A stretch of DNA of 9,214 bases from Gammaproteobacteria bacterium (GCA_015487895.1 WFOW01000134.1:1-9214), one strand, 5' to 3'; positions 1 to 6,546 are shown, counted from the first letter of the stretch. Notes: generated from the letters alone by a model not told the origin. Made by a program: numbers and translations.

Positions 1-304
1 CTTTTGATCTTTCCCGTCGGCCGTGCGCCGTGCCCCTGGGATCCGCGGGATTGGCAAGGCTGGGGCGCTCTGACGGCCTGCGGGCCACGGCTCAGGTGGA
101 CCGTCGGCCCGTCCAGCCGTCTCCCCTCTCCGCCCTGACCCGGCCCGGAACGGGAGATCCCACAGCTGCGGCAAACGCTTCCGCCCTCAGTCTCCCACAC
201 CCCGACCTCCCGCCACCCGTTCCCTGGTTCCTGCACGCTCCGCTCCTCGTGCGAGCCGGGCCGTCCGTCGGCTGGAGTGCCCGGCCGGCAGGGTTCACAG
301 CGTC

Positions 305-310
305 TATAAT
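305..310 (+). promoter_or_regulatory. Perfect TATAAT box without a clear -35
   Basis: TATAAT matches the sigma-70 -10 consensus exactly. A spacer of about 17 bases would put the -35 at 282-287, where the sequence is CGGCCG and does not match; TTCACA at 294-299 is too close. If used, the promoter would need an activator and would give the gene at 541 a leader of roughly 220 bases containing the hairpins at 329-357, 430-444 and 480-496. This is weak evidence, because a single hexamer can occur by chance. Confidence 0.2.
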
Positions 311-328
311 TGGGCACGCAAGCCTTCG

Positions 329-357
329 GGAAGCCTTGAAAAGCGCTCAAGGCTTCC
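329..357. other. Perfect 11-bp hairpin upstream of the binding-protein gene
   Basis: GGAAGCCTTGA (329-339) and TCAAGGCTTCC (347-357) are exact reverse complements separated by the 7-base loop AAAGCGC. A partial copy, AAGCCTT, also sits at 320-326, so the right arm could pair with either copy. Neither strand has a T-run after the stem, so it is not an ordinary intrinsic terminator. It may be an mRNA leader structure or a protein-binding dyad. The repeat is certain from the sequence; its function is unknown. Confidence 0.5.
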
Positions 358-429
358 TCCGCGGCCACAGACGCCTGCGGAACAGTGCAAGGAAATCAAG
401 ATGGCTGCGAAGCACCTCGGCGCTGACCA

Positions 430-456
430 GTCCGCGCAGCGGACCGATCGGCTTTT
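430..456 (+). other. Hairpin followed by short T-run, terminator-like
   Basis: GTCCGC (430-435) pairs with GCGGAC (439-444) across a 3-base loop. It is followed by the palindrome CCGATCGG (444-451) and then TTTTT (453-457 region). The T-run begins several bases beyond the main stem, so as an intrinsic terminator this is imperfect. It could terminate or attenuate a transcript heading into the gene at 541, or end an unseen short RNA. Confidence 0.3.
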
Positions 457-479
457 TCTGTTAAGAAAATAAGGGCTTA

Positions 480-526
480 CCCGCGCTTTCCGCGGGAAGG
501 GCCCGTGCCGTCCCCTCGGAGGGGGA
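480..526 (+). promoter_or_regulatory. Structured leader close to the ribosome binding site
   Basis: CCCGCG (480-485) pairs with CGCGGG (491-496) over the loop CTTTC. Just downstream TCCCC (511-515) can pair with GGGGA (522-526), which would bury purine-rich sequence just ahead of the Shine-Dalgarno site at 531-535. These could tune translation of the gene at 541. In GC-rich DNA, short perfect hairpins of this size are also expected by chance. Confidence 0.3.
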
Positions 527-540
527 GGATGGAGGAAGTC

Positions 541-1461
541 ATGCCCAAGCTTCATCTGGCACTCGTGCTGGGCGCGCTGACCGTCGTTGCCGCCGGGGCC
601 GCGCCCGCAACGTCCGCGGATCAGGCCGCCGGCGCCACGGAAAAGAAGACCTTCCGCTGGGTCGGCTGCGGCATCACCAAGAAGGCGTTCATGAAGGAGC
701 TCGCCGCGGCCTACGAGCGCAAGACGGGCGTGCGCATCGAGATCGAGGGCGGCGGCGCGACGCGCGGCATCCGCGAGGTGGTCGCCGGCAAGGCCGACAT
801 CGGCGGCTCCTGCCGCGGCCTCATCACGGGCAACCCGAAGGAGATGGGGGCGGACCTGCGTCCCGTCGCGTGGGACGCGCTCGTGGTGATCGTCCACCCG
901 GACAACCCGGTGGAGGACATCACGCTGGACCAGATCCGCGGCATCTATCTGGGCAAGATCCGCAACTGGAAGGAGCTCGGCGGCAACGACGCCCCCATCC
1001 GGCTCTACGTCCGCCGCGGCAAGATCTCGGGGGTGGGGCGTGCCATCCGCAAGCTGGTCTTCGCGGACTACGACGTCGAGTTCAAGGCCTACAAGGTGGT
1101 CAAGTCCTCGGGGCCGCTCGAGAAGGCGGTGGAGAAGGACGTCAACGCCGTCGGCATCACGGGCATCTCGAGCGCGCGCAAGCGCAAGGTCAAGATCCTC
1201 AAGCTCGAGGGCAAGGAGCCGAGCTTCGACAACATCCGCAAGGGCGAATACCTGCTCTACCGTCCCCTCTATCTGGTGCTCAACCCGAACCATCCGCAGT
1301 ACGCGGAGCTCGAGAAGTTCGTCAAGTTCGCGCACAGCTCCGAGGGGCGGCGCGTGATCCGGGCGAACAGGACCGTGCCCTATCTCGAGGCCCTCAGGCT
1401 CGTGATGAAGGAGGTCGAGCAGGAGAAGCGCGCCCGCGAGCGGGGCCTGTATCGCAGATAG
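541..1461 (+). CDS. Exported PstS-like substrate-binding protein (orphan)
   Basis: This encodes a 306-residue periplasmic protein of the PstS-like solute-binding family (PBP_like_2 type), which captures an anion, classically phosphate, for an ABC transporter. Residues 1-26 form a signal peptide: a short basic start, a hydrophobic Leu/Val/Ala core and an Ala-Thr-Ser-Ala cleavage region. Family landmarks are GGGATRGI (70-77), ADIGGSCRGL (85-94), the block VHPDNPVEDITLDQIRGIY (118-136) followed by NWKELGG (142-148), SSGPLEKAV (189-197) and VGITGIS (204-210). The C-terminus is strongly basic. ATG 541 is chosen because GGAGG at 531-535 lies five bases upstream and the signal peptide starts cleanly there; ATG 529 and GTG 505 are in-frame alternatives. 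No permease, ATPase or phoU gene adjoins it, so the ligand is unproven. Cys43 and Cys91 are the only cysteines in the mature part; both lie at ligand-loop positions (GCGITKK and GGSCRGL) where ordinary PstS proteins usually have Ser/Thr. Confidence 0.8.
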   Translation: MPKLHLALVLGALTVVAAGAAPATSADQAAGATEKKTFRWVGCGITKKAFMKELAAAYERKTGVRIEIEGGGATRGIREVVAGKADIGGSCRGLITGNPKEMGADLRPVAWDALVVIVHPDNPVEDITLDQIRGIYLGKIRNWKELGGNDAPIRLYVRRGKISGVGRAIRKLVFADYDVEFKAYKVVKSSGPLEKAVEKDVNAVGITGISSARKRKVKILKLEGKEPSFDNIRKGEYLLYRPLYLVLNPNHPQYAELEKFVKFAHSSEGRRVIRANRTVPYLEALRLVMKEVEQEKRARERGLYRR

Positions 1462-1464
1462 TGT

Positions 1465-1518
1465 ACGGTTGACGGTTGGCGGTTCACGGTTCGCGGCAAT
1501 CCGTCCACCGCAAACCGT
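1465..1518. repeat. Heptamer repeats forming an 18-bp imperfect dyad
   Basis: From 1465 the sequence is a strict seven-base periodic array: ACGGTTG, ACGGTTG, GCGGTTC, ACGGTTC, then a degenerate GCGGCAA. The stretch 1501-1518 is the inverted version. Positions 1472-1489 pair with 1501-1518 in 15 of 18 places around an 11-base loop (1490-1500). The element starts four bases after the binding-protein stop codon and lies between convergent genes, where a bidirectional terminator would be expected. It lacks a T-tract. It may be one copy of a dispersed intergenic repeat family. Confidence 0.6.
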
Positions 1519-1536
1519 TCGCTCTACGCTCGATCC

Positions 1537-1569
1537 CAGGGTGCCCCGAGGACCCGGCGCCCTGTATTT
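1537..1569 (+). terminator. Possible terminator for the binding-protein gene
   Basis: CAGGGTGCC (1537-1545) pairs with GGCGCCCTG (1556-1564) with one T-G wobble, over a 10-base loop. On the plus strand it is followed by the modestly T-rich TATTTC. It lies just before the stop codon of the convergent gene ending at 1570. The short and interrupted T-tract makes this a weak call. Confidence 0.3.
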
Positions 1570-2493
1570 CTAGTCGCTCTTTCCCTTGCCCTCGTCCTCG
1601 TCGGGCTCGTCGTATCTGGGATCGTGGTCCTGGCGGCGCTCGGCCTCGGCCTTGAGGCGCGCCTCGATCTGCGCCTTGCGCTGCGCGAGGCGCCGCTCGC
1701 GCGCCCCCGGACGAAGCGGGATGGTGCGCTCACCGAACAGGACCTGCTTCAGGAAGCGCATGGCGAAGGCGAGCAGCGCCTCGTCGTCCTCCTCGAGCCG
1801 CTTCAGCTCGGCCTCCGGCAGGTCGAACATCTCCCGGAAGCCCTCGCTCTGGGTGAAGAGCCGGAAGCTGTCGAGGTCGTAGCTCGCCATGAAGAAGAGG
1901 TCGAAGCTGCGCTCGGAAGGCGCGCCGACGGTCGGACCGGAGGAGCGCTTCTTGAGGACGATGTCGCGCCACTCCCGGTTCATCTCGTCGTACTTCTCGA
2001 CGCCCTGCTCGCGCCGATACTCGCGGATGGTGATGCGGCGCGGCTCGCGGTGTCCGAGGCAGTGCGGCTCCTTCACCAGGAAATAGATGTCCTCGACCTC
2101 GCTGGTGCCCATCTTGCGCAGCCCCATGGCGCCGAGCGCGTAGTAACGGCATGCGGCAGGGCGGTCCTCGTAGACGCCGCAGCCCTCCTCGCGCAGGAAG
2201 CGGCAGGCGGTGCCGCCCTCCACGGGCTTGAGCTTGATCCCGGGCATGCCGTGCGGATCGAGGTCGAACTGCACGGCGTACTCGGCCAGGAACTGCCAGG
2301 TGGGGACACCCAGCCTGCGGGACAGACGCAGCACGTCGTAGGGCGTGAGCTGGATGTCGATGCTGCGGCAGCATTCGTTCCAGCAGGCGATGCCCGGACG
2401 GCAGTGGAACTGGATGACATCGTCGAGCCCCAGGCGCACGGGCTCGATGGGCCCGCGCGGCGGGTTCTGCACCAGCTTGGTGGGGTCGCTCAT
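1570..2493 (-). CDS. YkgJ-family cysteine-cluster protein
   Basis: This 307-residue cytoplasmic protein resembles the YkgJ/CxxxCxxCC family (PF03692), thought to bind a metal or iron-sulfur cluster; its biochemical role is not established. The first cluster is FHC(31)-x5-C(37)-x3-CC(41,42), followed by the typical LTPYDVLRLSRRLG segment (49-62). The second set is C97-x7-C105-x9-C115 in CRFL...GCGVYEDRPAACRYY, with another Cys at 145 (PHCLGH). That makes eight cysteines in the N-terminal half. The C-terminal part adds a helical region, an Arg/Ala/Glu-rich stretch and an acidic tail, making the protein longer than minimal family members. ATG 2493 is preferred because GGAGGAG lies just upstream; an in-frame extension to 2586 would run through the aprA terminator. 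It follows aprA in the same direction after 107 bases, beyond a strong hairpin, so it may be expressed by read-through or from its own promoter. A link to AprBA maturation or electron transfer is only inferred. Confidence 0.75.
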   Translation of the reverse strand: MSDPTKLVQNPPRGPIEPVRLGLDDVIQFHCRPGIACWNECCRSIDIQLTPYDVLRLSRRLGVPTWQFLAEYAVQFDLDPHGMPGIKLKPVEGGTACRFLREEGCGVYEDRPAACRYYALGAMGLRKMGTSEVEDIYFLVKEPHCLGHREPRRITIREYRREQGVEKYDEMNREWRDIVLKKRSSGPTVGAPSERSFDLFFMASYDLDSFRLFTQSEGFREMFDLPEAELKRLEEDDEALLAFAMRFLKQVLFGERTIPLRPGARERRLAQRKAQIEARLKAEAERRQDHDPRYDEPDEDEGKGKSD

Positions 2494-2542
2494 GGCGATC
2501 TCCTCCGGCTCAAGGCGGCGGGAGCGTGCGGCCCCCGAAAGG

Positions 2543-2575
2543 AAAAGGGGCCGGGCACCTCGGGTGCCCGGCCCC
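2543..2575 (-). terminator. Strong intrinsic terminator after aprA
   Basis: On the minus strand a perfect 13-bp GC-rich stem (2563-2575 pairing with 2547-2559) closes over the 3-base loop CGA. It is followed immediately by TTTT, then CC and TTT. It starts 25 bases after the aprA stop codon and about 50 bases before the YkgJ-like start. It should end most sat-aprB-aprA transcripts, or attenuate transcription into the downstream gene. Confidence 0.85.
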
Positions 2576-2600
2576 AAGCCGGTCACGGATCAGGCGGCGA

Positions 2601-4562
2601 TCAGGCCACCTTGGCGCCCGGGTGCTTGATGCCCTCCGGCTCGTCGTCGGCCGGCTTGATGAGCTGCACATAGGGCACCTTGCGGAAGGTCCACTCGCCG
2701 GTCTCCGCATCGTACTTCGAGTTGACGAAGCACTTCCAGTTGTCGTCGTCGATGTCCATGAAGTCCGTGCGGTAGTAGTAGCCCGGGTAGCGGCTCTCCT
2801 CGCGGAACTTGATGTGCTTGAGGTGGGCCTCCGCCGCGATGATGCGGTGGTAGTTCTCCCAGGCGCGCAGCAGCTCGTGGAGGTCCTTCGCCCGCATCTT
2901 GAGCGAGTCCTCCTTGAGCATCTGCAGCTTCTGCTCGGCGATCTCCATCATCTTGGCGTTGGTCTGGTACCAGGTCGCCACCCCGCCCACGTACTCGTCC
3001 ATGATCTTCTGCAGCCGGAACTGCAGCATCTTGGGCGTGATGTAGTGCGGGTTGACGTCGATCGCCGTGGTGTAGTCCTTGTGCTCGAGGAAGGTCATGA
3101 CGGGCTGGTAGATCTCCTTGACCAGCTCGTCGACCGACTTCGCCAGCTCGGGCTTCCAGTCCTTGTTGTCGAGGGCGAACTTGACCATCGCCTTCGCGGC
3201 GATGCGGCCCTCGGTGAAGGCACCCGAGGAGAACTTGTGGCCCGAGGCGCCGACGCCGTCACCGGCCGTGAACAGGCCCTTGACGGTGGTCATGGCGCGG
3301 TAGCCCCAGTGGTAGTGGTCGGGCACGCCCGGCAGGTCGTCGGGGCCCGAGACCCACAGCCCGGCGCAGCCGGCGTGGGAGCCCAGCAGGTACGGCTCGG
3401 TCGGCATGAGCTCGGACATCTTCTTGTCGGGCTCGATGTTCTCGCCGGCCCAGATGCCGCACTGGGCGATGGTCATGTCGAGGAAGTCCTCCCACGCCTC
3501 GGCCTCGAGATGCTTGATCTCCTTGGGCGTCATGGTCTCGGCCAGCTTGGCCATGGCCGTCGGCGTGTCCATGAAGATGGGACCGCGGCCCTCGCGCATC
3601 TCCTTCATCATGAGGTGGTTGCGCAGGCAGGTGCCCATCTTCGGGCCGTTGGCGTAGCGCCCGTAGCCGTGCTCCTCGAGGGTGTGGGCGTTCTTGGTCT
3701 GGTAGTCCTCCCCGTAGGCGTTCATGGCCTTGGCCTTGAAGAGGAGGAACCAGGCGCCCACCGGGCCGTAGCCGTCCTTGAAGCGCGCCGGCACGAAGCG
3801 GTTCTCCATCATGGTCGCCTCGGCACCGACCTCCAGCGCCATGGCGTAGGTGGAGCCCGCGTTCCACACCGGGTACCAGGCGCGGCCCGTGCCCTCGCCC
3901 ACCGAGCGCGGACGGAAGACGTTCACCGCGCCGCCGCAGGCGAGCAGGCAGCACTTGAACTTGTAGACGTAGACCTTGTGCTCGCGGACCGAGAAGCCCA
4001 CGGCGCCGGCCACGCGCTCGGGGTCGTTCTTGTCCTTGACGAGCTTGACGATGAAGACGCGCTCCTGGATGTTCTCCATGCCGAGCGCCTTCTTCGCCGC
4101 CTCGGCCACGATCCACTTGTAGGACTCGCCGTTGATCATGATCTGCCAGCGGCCGGAGCGCACGGGCTTGCCGCCCTCGACGAGCTTCTTGCCCTCGTCG
4201 CCCGGCTGCTTCCAGATCGGCAGGCCCCACTCCTCGAACAGGTGCACCGAGGAGTCGACGTGGCGGCCGACGTCATAGACGAGGTCCTCGCGGACGATGC
4301 CCATGAGGTCGCCGCGCACGTAGCGCACGTAGTCGGCGGGGTCGTTCTCGCCCATGTAGGTGTTGATCGCCGACAGGCCCTGGGCCACGGCGCCCGAGCG
4401 CGACAGCGCCGCCTTGTCGACCAGCTTGATCTTGAGGTCCGTGCCGTCGGCCCACTGCACGATCTCGACGGCGCAGCCGCACGCCGCCATCCCGCCGCCG
4501 ATGATGAGGATGTCGACCTCCTCCTCGACGATCTCGGGATTTCCGAACTCGTATTCAGCCAT
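2601..4562 (-). CDS. aprA: Adenylylsulfate (APS) reductase alpha subunit AprA
   Basis: This is the FAD-containing catalytic subunit of dissimilatory APS reductase. In sulfur oxidisers it runs in reverse, joining sulfite to AMP to form APS in the cytoplasm and releasing two electrons to AprB. The 653 residues match the usual family length. The N-terminal dinucleotide-binding motif DILIIGGGMAACGCA spans 17-31, and a second flavin-contact segment, FTAGDGVGASGHKFSSGAF, spans 431-449. Family signature regions include SRSGAVAQGLSAIN (54-67), GTGRAWYPVWNAGS (224-237), ENRFVPARFKDGYGP (253-267) and LLGSHAGCAGLW (392-403). By comparison with the Archaeoglobus enzyme, Arg255 or Arg260 and His396 are the likely substrate-binding residues; I assigned these by motif, not by alignment. 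The start has GAGGG about nine bases upstream. It lies 80 bases after aprB, in the usual B-then-A order, and ends at a strong terminator. Assignment to the oxidative direction rests on the SoeA neighbour and is not read from the protein. Confidence 0.96.
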   Translation of the reverse strand: MAEYEFGNPEIVEEEVDILIIGGGMAACGCAVEIVQWADGTDLKIKLVDKAALSRSGAVAQGLSAINTYMGENDPADYVRYVRGDLMGIVREDLVYDVGRHVDSSVHLFEEWGLPIWKQPGDEGKKLVEGGKPVRSGRWQIMINGESYKWIVAEAAKKALGMENIQERVFIVKLVKDKNDPERVAGAVGFSVREHKVYVYKFKCCLLACGGAVNVFRPRSVGEGTGRAWYPVWNAGSTYAMALEVGAEATMMENRFVPARFKDGYGPVGAWFLLFKAKAMNAYGEDYQTKNAHTLEEHGYGRYANGPKMGTCLRNHLMMKEMREGRGPIFMDTPTAMAKLAETMTPKEIKHLEAEAWEDFLDMTIAQCGIWAGENIEPDKKMSELMPTEPYLLGSHAGCAGLWVSGPDDLPGVPDHYHWGYRAMTTVKGLFTAGDGVGASGHKFSSGAFTEGRIAAKAMVKFALDNKDWKPELAKSVDELVKEIYQPVMTFLEHKDYTTAIDVNPHYITPKMLQFRLQKIMDEYVGGVATWYQTNAKMMEIAEQKLQMLKEDSLKMRAKDLHELLRAWENYHRIIAAEAHLKHIKFREESRYPGYYYRTDFMDIDDDNWKCFVNSKYDAETGEWTFRKVPYVQLIKPADDEPEGIKHPGAKVA

Positions 4563-4604
4563 CGCTAGCTACCCTCTCGCTGTGTTGTTGCGTGATCCTC
4601 GCGC

Positions 4605-4626
4605 GCGGCCGGACGCGGCCGGCCGC
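4605..4626 (-). other. GC-rich hairpin in the aprB-aprA gap
   Basis: GCGGCCGG (4605-4612) and CCGGCCGC (4619-4626) form a perfect 8-bp stem over a 6-base loop, within the 80-base gap between aprB and aprA. There is no T-tract after it on the minus strand, so it is not a terminator. It may stabilise the upstream mRNA 3' end or be a processing site, which could set the AprB to AprA ratio. Confidence 0.4.
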
Positions 4627-4642
4627 CTCCCCCCGCGCCGCC

Positions 4643-5107
4643 TCAGCTGGCGACGAACTGGCTCATGTCGCCCGGATGGGTGTCCTTGGTGAACAGCACC
4701 GCCGGGTTGGTGAGGTCGGCCTTGTCGGGCTTGGGCTTGCCCGCCGTCGGATCGGCCGAGCCCTCGGGCGTCGTGCGGATGGGGAACTTGAAGCGCTTGA
4801 TCGTGCCGTTGCGGAAGCGGATCGTCCACATGATGGAGTCGGTCCCGCGCAGCGGCTGCACCTGCGCGCCGAGCGGCACGATGTCGGCGTAGTGCCGGAC
4901 CTCGATGGCCTGCTGGGGGCAGATCTTGACGCAGCTGTAGCACTCCCAGCACTGCTCCGGCTCCTGGTTGAAGGCCTTCATCGCCCAGCCGGTCTCGGAG
5001 CCGTCCTTGTCGAGCTTCATCAGGTCGTGGGGGCAGATGTACATGCAAGCGGTCTTGTCCTGACCCTTGCAGCCATCGCACTTGTCGGTACGCACGTACG
5101 TAGGCAT
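4643..5107 (-). CDS. aprB: APS reductase beta subunit AprB (two 4Fe-4S)
   Basis: This is the electron-transfer subunit of APS reductase, 154 residues, cytoplasmic, with no signal peptide. It carries two [4Fe-4S] binding sets: C10-x2-C13-x7-C21-x3-CP(25-26), where the longer x7 spacing is typical of AprB, and C53-x2-C56-x2-C59-x3-CP(63-64). A C-terminal extension of about 85 residues follows (WTIRFRNGTIKRFKFPIR and onward), as in known AprB proteins, where it wraps around AprA. Length is normal for the family. ATG 5107 is supported by GGAG about eight bases upstream. It lies 78 bases after sat and 80 before aprA, same strand, consistent with one transcript. The final acceptor of its electrons (AprM or Qmo in known systems) is not encoded in the window. 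Confidence 0.96.
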   Translation of the reverse strand: MPTYVRTDKCDGCKGQDKTACMYICPHDLMKLDKDGSETGWAMKAFNQEPEQCWECYSCVKICPQQAIEVRHYADIVPLGAQVQPLRGTDSIMWTIRFRNGTIKRFKFPIRTTPEGSADPTAGKPKPDKADLTNPAVLFTKDTHPGDMSQFVAS

Positions 5108-5137
5108 GGCGGTTCTCCGTTTGTGTCGCGTGTTTCC

Positions 5138-5149
5138 GGTTGTACAACC
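5138..5149. promoter_or_regulatory. Perfect 12-bp palindrome between sat and aprB
   Basis: GGTTGTACAACC is an exact self-complementary 12-mer in the 78-base gap between sat and aprB, about 31 bases before the aprB start. A second palindrome, GCCGCCGGCGGC, follows at 5161-5172 next to the sat stop codon. The first resembles an operator half-site pair for a dimeric repressor, or could be an RNA structure. No promoter boxes are convincing beside it, so function is unknown. Confidence 0.3.
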
Positions 5150-5185
5150 CGCCGCCGACCGCCGCCGGCGGCCTCCCAGGAGACG

Positions 5186-6403
5186 TCAGCGGGCCGAGTG
5201 GCCCTTGAGCTCCACCTTGACCTTCTGGTCCTCGCTCAGGCTCTCGTAGTACTCGCGCAGGATGGCAAGCACCTCGGGCCGGCTGAAGTGGTGCGGCACA
5301 TCCTGGCCCTCGGAGAGCATCTTGCGCAGCTTGGTGCCCGAGAGCAGCAGGCGATGCTCGGCGTCATGCGGGCAGGTCTTCATCGAGGCCATGCCCTCGC
5401 ACTTGTCGCACCAGAAGGTCCAGTCGATCTTGAGCGGCTTGGTCTCGAGCGCGTCGGCCGGGATCTCGTCGAAGATCTTGTGGGCGTCGAAAGGCCCGTA
5501 GTAGTCGCCGACCCCGGCGTGGTCGCGCCCGACGATGAGGTGCGAGCAGCCGTAGTTCTGACGGAACAACGCGTGCAGCAGCGCCTCGCGGGGGCCCGCG
5601 TAGCGCATGTCGAGCGGGTAGCCCGCGTGCACGCAGGTGTCCTTCACGAAGTAGTGCTCGATGAGCGTGTTGATGGCGCGCGCACGCACCTCGGCCGGGA
5701 TGTCGCCCGGCTTGAGCTTGCCGAGCAGCGAATGGATGAGCACACCGTCGCACACCTCGATGGCGATCTTGGCGAGATACTCGTGCGAGCGGTGCATGGG
5801 ATTGCGGGTCTGGAAGGCCGCGACCGTGCTCCAGCCCTTGGACTCGAACAGCGCCCGCGTCTGCGCCGGCGTCAGGAACAGGTCCGGGTACTTCTCGGGG
5901 AAGCCCCCGGTGGAGAGCACCTTCACCGGTCCGGCGAGGTTCACCTCGCCCTGCTCCATGAGCATCTTGACGCCGGGGTGCTCGAGGTCGGTGGTCTTGT
6001 ACACCATCATGGCCTCGTGGGCCTTGTCGATGGTGTACTTCTCGGTGACCTTCATGGTGGCGAGGATCTCGTCGCGCTCGGGGTCGTAGAGCGCGACGTC
6101 CTGGCCCTCCTTGAGGGAGTCGGCCGTGGCCTGGTCGGTGGAGAGCGTGATCGGGATGGGCCAGAAGAGGCCATTGGCCATCTTCATCCCGTCGCAGACT
6201 CCCTCCCAGTCCGCGCGGGTCATGAAGCCCTCGAGCGGCGTGAAGCCGCCGATGCCCATCATGATGACGTCGCCCGCCTCGCGCGAGCTCAGGGTCACGC
6301 GCGGCAGGCTCTCGGCGCGCCTGCGCTCCTCGGCGAGGGCCTCGCCCTCGAGGAGCAGGGGCTTGAGCTCGCCGCCGCCGTGGGGTCGAACCAGTCTCGA
6401 CAT
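5186..6403 (-). CDS. sat: Dissimilatory sulfate adenylyltransferase (ATP sulfurylase)
   Basis: This is a homo-oligomeric cytoplasmic enzyme of 405 residues. In sulfur oxidisers it turns APS plus pyrophosphate into ATP plus sulfate, the energy-yielding last step of the indirect sulfite-oxidation route; the reverse reaction activates sulfate. Catalytic motifs are [11 protein letters not shown] (198-208), [13 protein letters not shown] (292-304) and [11 protein letters not shown] (353-363). A Cys set C332-x2-C335-x8-C344 followed by His346 and His350 matches the structural zinc site of single-domain dissimilatory and thermophile-type Sat proteins. There is no C-terminal APS-kinase domain, and the length is right for the stand-alone type rather than CysDN. 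ATG 6403 has GGGGGAGG four bases upstream. It is the first gene of the sat-aprB-aprA run and is divergent from the SoeA-like gene. A promoter candidate lies about 115 bases upstream. Confidence 0.96.
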   Translation of the reverse strand: MSRLVRPHGGGELKPLLLEGEALAEERRRAESLPRVTLSSREAGDVIMMGIGGFTPLEGFMTRADWEGVCDGMKMANGLFWPIPITLSTDQATADSLKEGQDVALYDPERDEILATMKVTEKYTIDKAHEAMMVYKTTDLEHPGVKMLMEQGEVNLAGPVKVLSTGGFPEKYPDLFLTPAQTRALFESKGWSTVAAFQTRNPMHRSHEYLAKIAIEVCDGVLIHSLLGKLKPGDIPAEVRARAINTLIEHYFVKDTCVHAGYPLDMRYAGPREALLHALFRQNYGCSHLIVGRDHAGVGDYYGPFDAHKIFDEIPADALETKPLKIDWTFWCDKCEGMASMKTCPHDAEHRLLLSGTKLRKMLSEGQDVPHHFSRPEVLAILREYYESLSEDQKVKVELKGHSAR

Positions 6404-6518
6404 CGTGCCTCCCCCGGATTATGGTGCAGCCGGATCGCCTATCCCGTTGAGTCAGGGGCATCCGCCGGACGGCAGGCCCCCAGCTTCGCCGCGCCGGCCC
6501 GGGCGCGCGGGGCGTATA

Positions 6519-6546
6519 ACGATAGTCCTTTCCCCCCGCCTGTCCA
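6519..6546 (-). promoter_or_regulatory. Candidate sigma-70 promoter for sat-aprBA
   Basis: On the minus strand TGGACA (6541-6546; five of six matches to TTGACA) is followed by a 16-base spacer and TATCGT (6519-6524; four of six to TATAAT). Transcription would start near 6512, giving sat a leader of roughly 110 bases. Spacing and orientation are reasonable; the match is moderate. Confidence 0.4.

Larger units (their letters stand above)
1..540. other. Non-coding stretch, no convincing gene
   Basis: I see no gene I can support here. Open frames on both strands translate to low-complexity Arg/Pro/Ala/Ser-rich peptides with no recognisable domain, as expected by chance in GC-rich DNA. The first 40 bases contain three successive seven-base units beginning CCGT (positions 14-34), resembling the reverse orientation of the heptamers found at 1465-1497. 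From about 300 onward the sequence is less GC-rich and holds several hairpins (listed separately) that may belong to the leader of the gene at 541. I looked for features of 4.5S RNA, RNase P RNA and tRNAs and did not find them. Confidence 0.6.

Noticed and set aside
30..464. Plus-strand open frame of 144 codons in the left flank
   Set aside because: The translation is low-complexity Pro/Arg/Ser-rich, has no ribosome site and spans the 11-bp hairpin. It looks like chance.
505..540. Upstream GTG 505 or ATG 529 as start of the binding protein
   Set aside because: ATG 541 has GGAGG at good spacing and starts a clean signal peptide; the extensions add charged residues ahead of it.
304..1335. Minus-strand open frame of 343 codons over the binding-protein gene
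   Set aside because: Most of it is antisense to the PstS-like gene; the translation is Asp/Val/Leu/Ala/Arg-rich and lacks any recognisable domain.
2494..2586. N-terminal extension of the YkgJ-like protein to an upstream ATG
   Set aside because: It would translate through the aprA terminator hairpin and gives a Pro/Arg-rich, unconserved-looking leader; ATG 2493 has a much better ribosome site.
2526..4568. Long plus-strand open frame of 680 codons opposite aprA
   Set aside because: It is an antisense shadow of aprA. Its Val/His/Leu/Arg/Asp-rich repetitive composition is typical of GC-rich antisense frames, and it has no domain signature, whereas aprA is unmistakable.
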